Below, one piece after another: positions 62,246 to 64,000 of a stretch of 64,000 nt of DNA. A program made the translations under genes and the position numbers. How positions within the stretch are numbered: position 1 is the stretch's first letter; every line of letters begins with the position of its first letter. This DNA is from Tritrichomonas foetus. Its lineage: Eukaryota > Parabasalia > Tritrichomonadida > Tritrichomonadidae. Where the stretch lies: assembly GCA_001839685.1 (NCBI GenBank), contig MLAK01000704.1, positions 56,019 to 120,018 of the forward strand, written 5' to 3'. The notes below the pieces were generated by a model. It made no database searches. It worked only from the letters and a program-made list of their open reading frames with translations, and had not been told where the DNA came from.

Positions 62246-63589
62246 TTAATCGAGGGATTCAAGATCATTGTTGAAATCTGTTGTATCGAATTTTCGAGTT
62301 TCTTCATCTGTTAATCCTTTGTAAGTGTCAATATAATAATTCAAACCAGCATCAATCAACAAAACTGCCCCAGAATTATGGCCTTTTGCATATTCAGTTG
62401 CTGAAAAAACTGTGATCACATTAGTTTTCTGTCCAAATGGAAAAGTGAATCCTTCTTCAACTGTTTCATGCGCACGAATCAACATTTCGAATCCGAATTT
62501 TTCCATGAACATTTTTGCTGCTTTTTCACCAAAAGAAATACAAGAACCACGCATGTTTTTACCAAATCCTGAAATTGATGTTGCTGGATCTGACCAAAGA
62601 AGTTCATGAACAGTTCCAAGAGATGGAACTTCTTGAGGACGATAGAAATTTGAAATTTCATCAAGTGATTCAATCGAAGGGGCGATTCCACCATGAACGC
62701 AGAAAATTTTATTGCCAATAATTGCAGCAATTGGCAAAGATTGAAAAACTGGTAAAAAGTTGGAATACTTTCTGTCTTTCTTAGTGCATTCATCTTTGAA
62801 GCCATAAGATGAGTTGACTGAAGCACATTCGTGGTTCCCTCTTAATAGGAAAATGTTATTTGGATACAATATTTTAAATGTTAGTAAAAGTAAAATAATG
62901 TCGAGTGAATCCGAGCCACGGTCAACATAATCACCAAGAAATAGGTAATTCGCAATATTTGGAAAACCGTATTTTTGGAAAATTCTAATCAGGTCATAGT
63001 ATTGGCCATGAAGATCGCCAACAACAACAACGGGAGCTCCTAAATGAAGAAGGCATGGTTGCTCAAGAAATATTGCTGATGCTGCCTGACAAATGTAGCT
63101 AATCTCAGCTTCAGAAACTGGACATTCAGATTTAATATTATGTGGAGATAAGATTTTATGAACAACTTCAGAAAGATCTGGAATTTCACTTATTCTTGAA
63201 ATCCCTTCATACGTTTCCTGAACAAAATTGATGGCGATTTGTAAATGAATTTTAGCGTCAATAATAAGATTCCGTTTTTTCAAAACAGCGAGGTTAATTT
63301 CAGATTTCTTTTGAATTTGAACATGATTAGGTGAAAATTTTCCACCTAACGACAATACCAAGTCATCTTTTGGTCCCGTTGGAGAAACAAATGTTAAGGT
63401 TGTAAAAGCATTACGTTGACCTTTTATTCGAGTAAGCAAGTCGAGGCGGAACGAAAATGGAACAGTTTTCGACGATGAAGGATTTAATATCAATAATCGG
63501 AATTGTTGTTTATCAACTGTGAATATTTGCGACTCTGTCCTTTCGTTGTTGAGCGAATCGATGGGAATGAACCAATCAAACCGATTCAT
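62246..63589 (-). CDS. PPP-family phosphatase with N-terminal MATH-like domain
   Basis: A 447-residue protein. The C-terminal about 315 residues are a complete PP1/PP2A-type phosphatase: GDLHGQYYDL (191-200), GDYVDRG (219-225), RGNHE near 250, CVHGGIAP near 298, LLWSDP near 333, IRAHE near 374 and a final SATEY strand. The first about 130 residues are an unrelated beta-rich module beginning RFDWFIPIDSLNNERTESQ with FRLLILNPSSS. This reads as a divergent MATH/TRAF fold. It ends with NLIIDAKIHLQIAI, as MATH domains end with a V-N-D-T-L-I-type strand. The extra domain could direct substrate choice. The phosphatase is certain; the MATH call is tentative. Confidence 0.9.
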   Translation of the reverse strand: MNRFDWFIPIDSLNNERTESQIFTVDKQQFRLLILNPSSSKTVPFSFRLDLLTRIKGQRNAFTTLTFVSPTGPKDDLVLSLGGKFSPNHVQIQKKSEINLAVLKKRNLIIDAKIHLQIAINFVQETYEGISRISEIPDLSEVVHKILSPHNIKSECPVSEAEISYICQAASAIFLEQPCLLHLGAPVVVVGDLHGQYYDLIRIFQKYGFPNIANYLFLGDYVDRGSDSLDIILLLLTFKILYPNNIFLLRGNHECASVNSSYGFKDECTKKDRKYSNFLPVFQSLPIAAIIGNKIFCVHGGIAPSIESLDEISNFYRPQEVPSLGTVHELLWSDPATSISGFGKNMRGSCISFGEKAAKMFMEKFGFEMLIRAHETVEEGFTFPFGQKTNVITVFSATEYAKGHNSGAVLLIDAGLNYYIDTYKGLTDEETRKFDTTDFNNDLESLD

Positions 63590-63796
63590 TCTTAAAAAAA
63601 AAGAGAAAATGGAAAGATTAAATAAAAAAAATCTACCGTTATGAATAAAAAACGATTATTTCGAATTCAAAAAGAAATATTTTCTTTGAGAATTTGATTC
63701 ATTGAATAGTCCAACGACCGTTTAAAATATGTACGTTTGATTAATTTTTTTCATTTACATCTTTCATTTTTTCTCAACTTTTATAATTCTTCCATA

Positions 63797-64000
63797 ATGA
63801 AAAGTGTTCGAACATTTCGGACAGCAAGGACGCCAAGAACCGCTAGAACAGGTCCTGAAATTTATATGGATTTGAATAATCCAGTTCGGAATAAAACTCG
63901 AACACCGCTTGCGCCAGCGCCACCAGCTTATACGCCACGCCCCAGAGTTCATACTCAAAGACAATTTACAGATACTACTTCGTTTCGCGCTGTTGATGAG
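63797..64000 (+). CDS. N-terminal part of a basic, Arg/Thr/Pro-rich protein (runs off the window)
   Basis: An ATG at 63797 opens a frame of 68 codons with no stop to the end of the window. It starts MKSVRTFRTARTPRTARTGP, then has a Pro-rich stretch (TPLAPAPPAYTPRPRV) and an RQFTDTTSFRA segment. The RTxRT repeats, Pro/Tyr content and GC-rich third positions support coding. An opposite-strand frame over the same bases is only its shadow. It resembles disordered microtubule-associated or flagellar filament proteins. No family assignment is possible from the fragment. It diverges from the phosphatase at 63589 across a 207-bp spacer. Confidence 0.75.
   Translation, partial: MKSVRTFRTARTPRTARTGPEIYMDLNNPVRNKTRTPLAPAPPAYTPRPRVHTQRQFTDTTSFRAVDE

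Noticed and set aside
63764..63964. 66-codon minus-strand frame at the right edge
   Set aside because: Antisense shadow of the plus-strand gene starting at 63797, which stays open to the window end.

Overview
The window reads as nuclear DNA of a parabasalid protist, most like Tritrichomonas or Trichomonas. The case is indirect. The DNA is AT-rich, with AT-rich spacers. About 36 genes are almost all uninterrupted, up to 4.6 kb long, on both strands, each apparently with its own promoter. The content is eukaryotic (SUMO, USP7-type protease, HP1-like protein, Rab, SNARE, bromodomain, PARP). It is combined with a flavodiiron/rubredoxin/NADH-rubredoxin-reductase fusion and a giant multi-membrane-span, PAS plus cyclase-like protein, both typical of trichomonads. 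Many stop codons read TAAA, matching the stop-overlapping UAAA poly(A) signal described in Trichomonas. Species cannot be fixed without a search.

Layout. 0-11 kb: a candidate flagellar microtubule inner protein, coiled-coil proteins, a PTC7-like PP2C, a PP2A B56 subunit, a small LisH-like protein and a type I membrane protein. 10.8-14.4 kb: a divergent ribosome-biogenesis pair, UTP11 and the RNA cytidine acetyltransferase NAT10/Kre33. 14.6-26.5 kb: a karyopherin-like HEAT protein, the 1522-residue cyclase-like receptor, a kinase with a Sel1-like tail, and a KATNIP-like ciliary protein. 27-30 kb: the oxygen-detoxifying fusion enzyme, markedly GC-richer than its surroundings. 30-41 kb: an HP1-like/LRR divergent pair, a coiled-coil protein, SUMO and a USP7-like deubiquitinase. 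41-50 kb: a Rab, a PPP phosphatase, a 70-residue coiled-coil protein, a HEAT protein and a GRAM-like membrane protein. 50.6-51.5 kb: coding-like sequence broken across frames. 52-64 kb: an Akt-like kinase, a PARP6/8-like ADP-ribosyltransferase, a bromodomain protein with a substituted acetyl-lysine residue, a SNARE, a CAMK-type kinase, an ARM-repeat protein, a PPP phosphatase with an extra N-terminal domain, and a partial basic protein at the right edge.

The genes do not form operons. Recurring themes are phosphorylation control (three kinases, three phosphatase catalytic subunits, one clear phosphatase regulatory subunit), flagellar structure (CIMIP2-like, KATNIP-like), chromatin (HP1-like, bromodomain, PARP) and ubiquitin/SUMO. 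Short tandem repeats with 19-23 bp units sit in several spacers just 3' of genes. Several genes only make sense from an internal ATG, and I give those starts. No tRNA, rRNA, CRISPR array or transposase was recognised.
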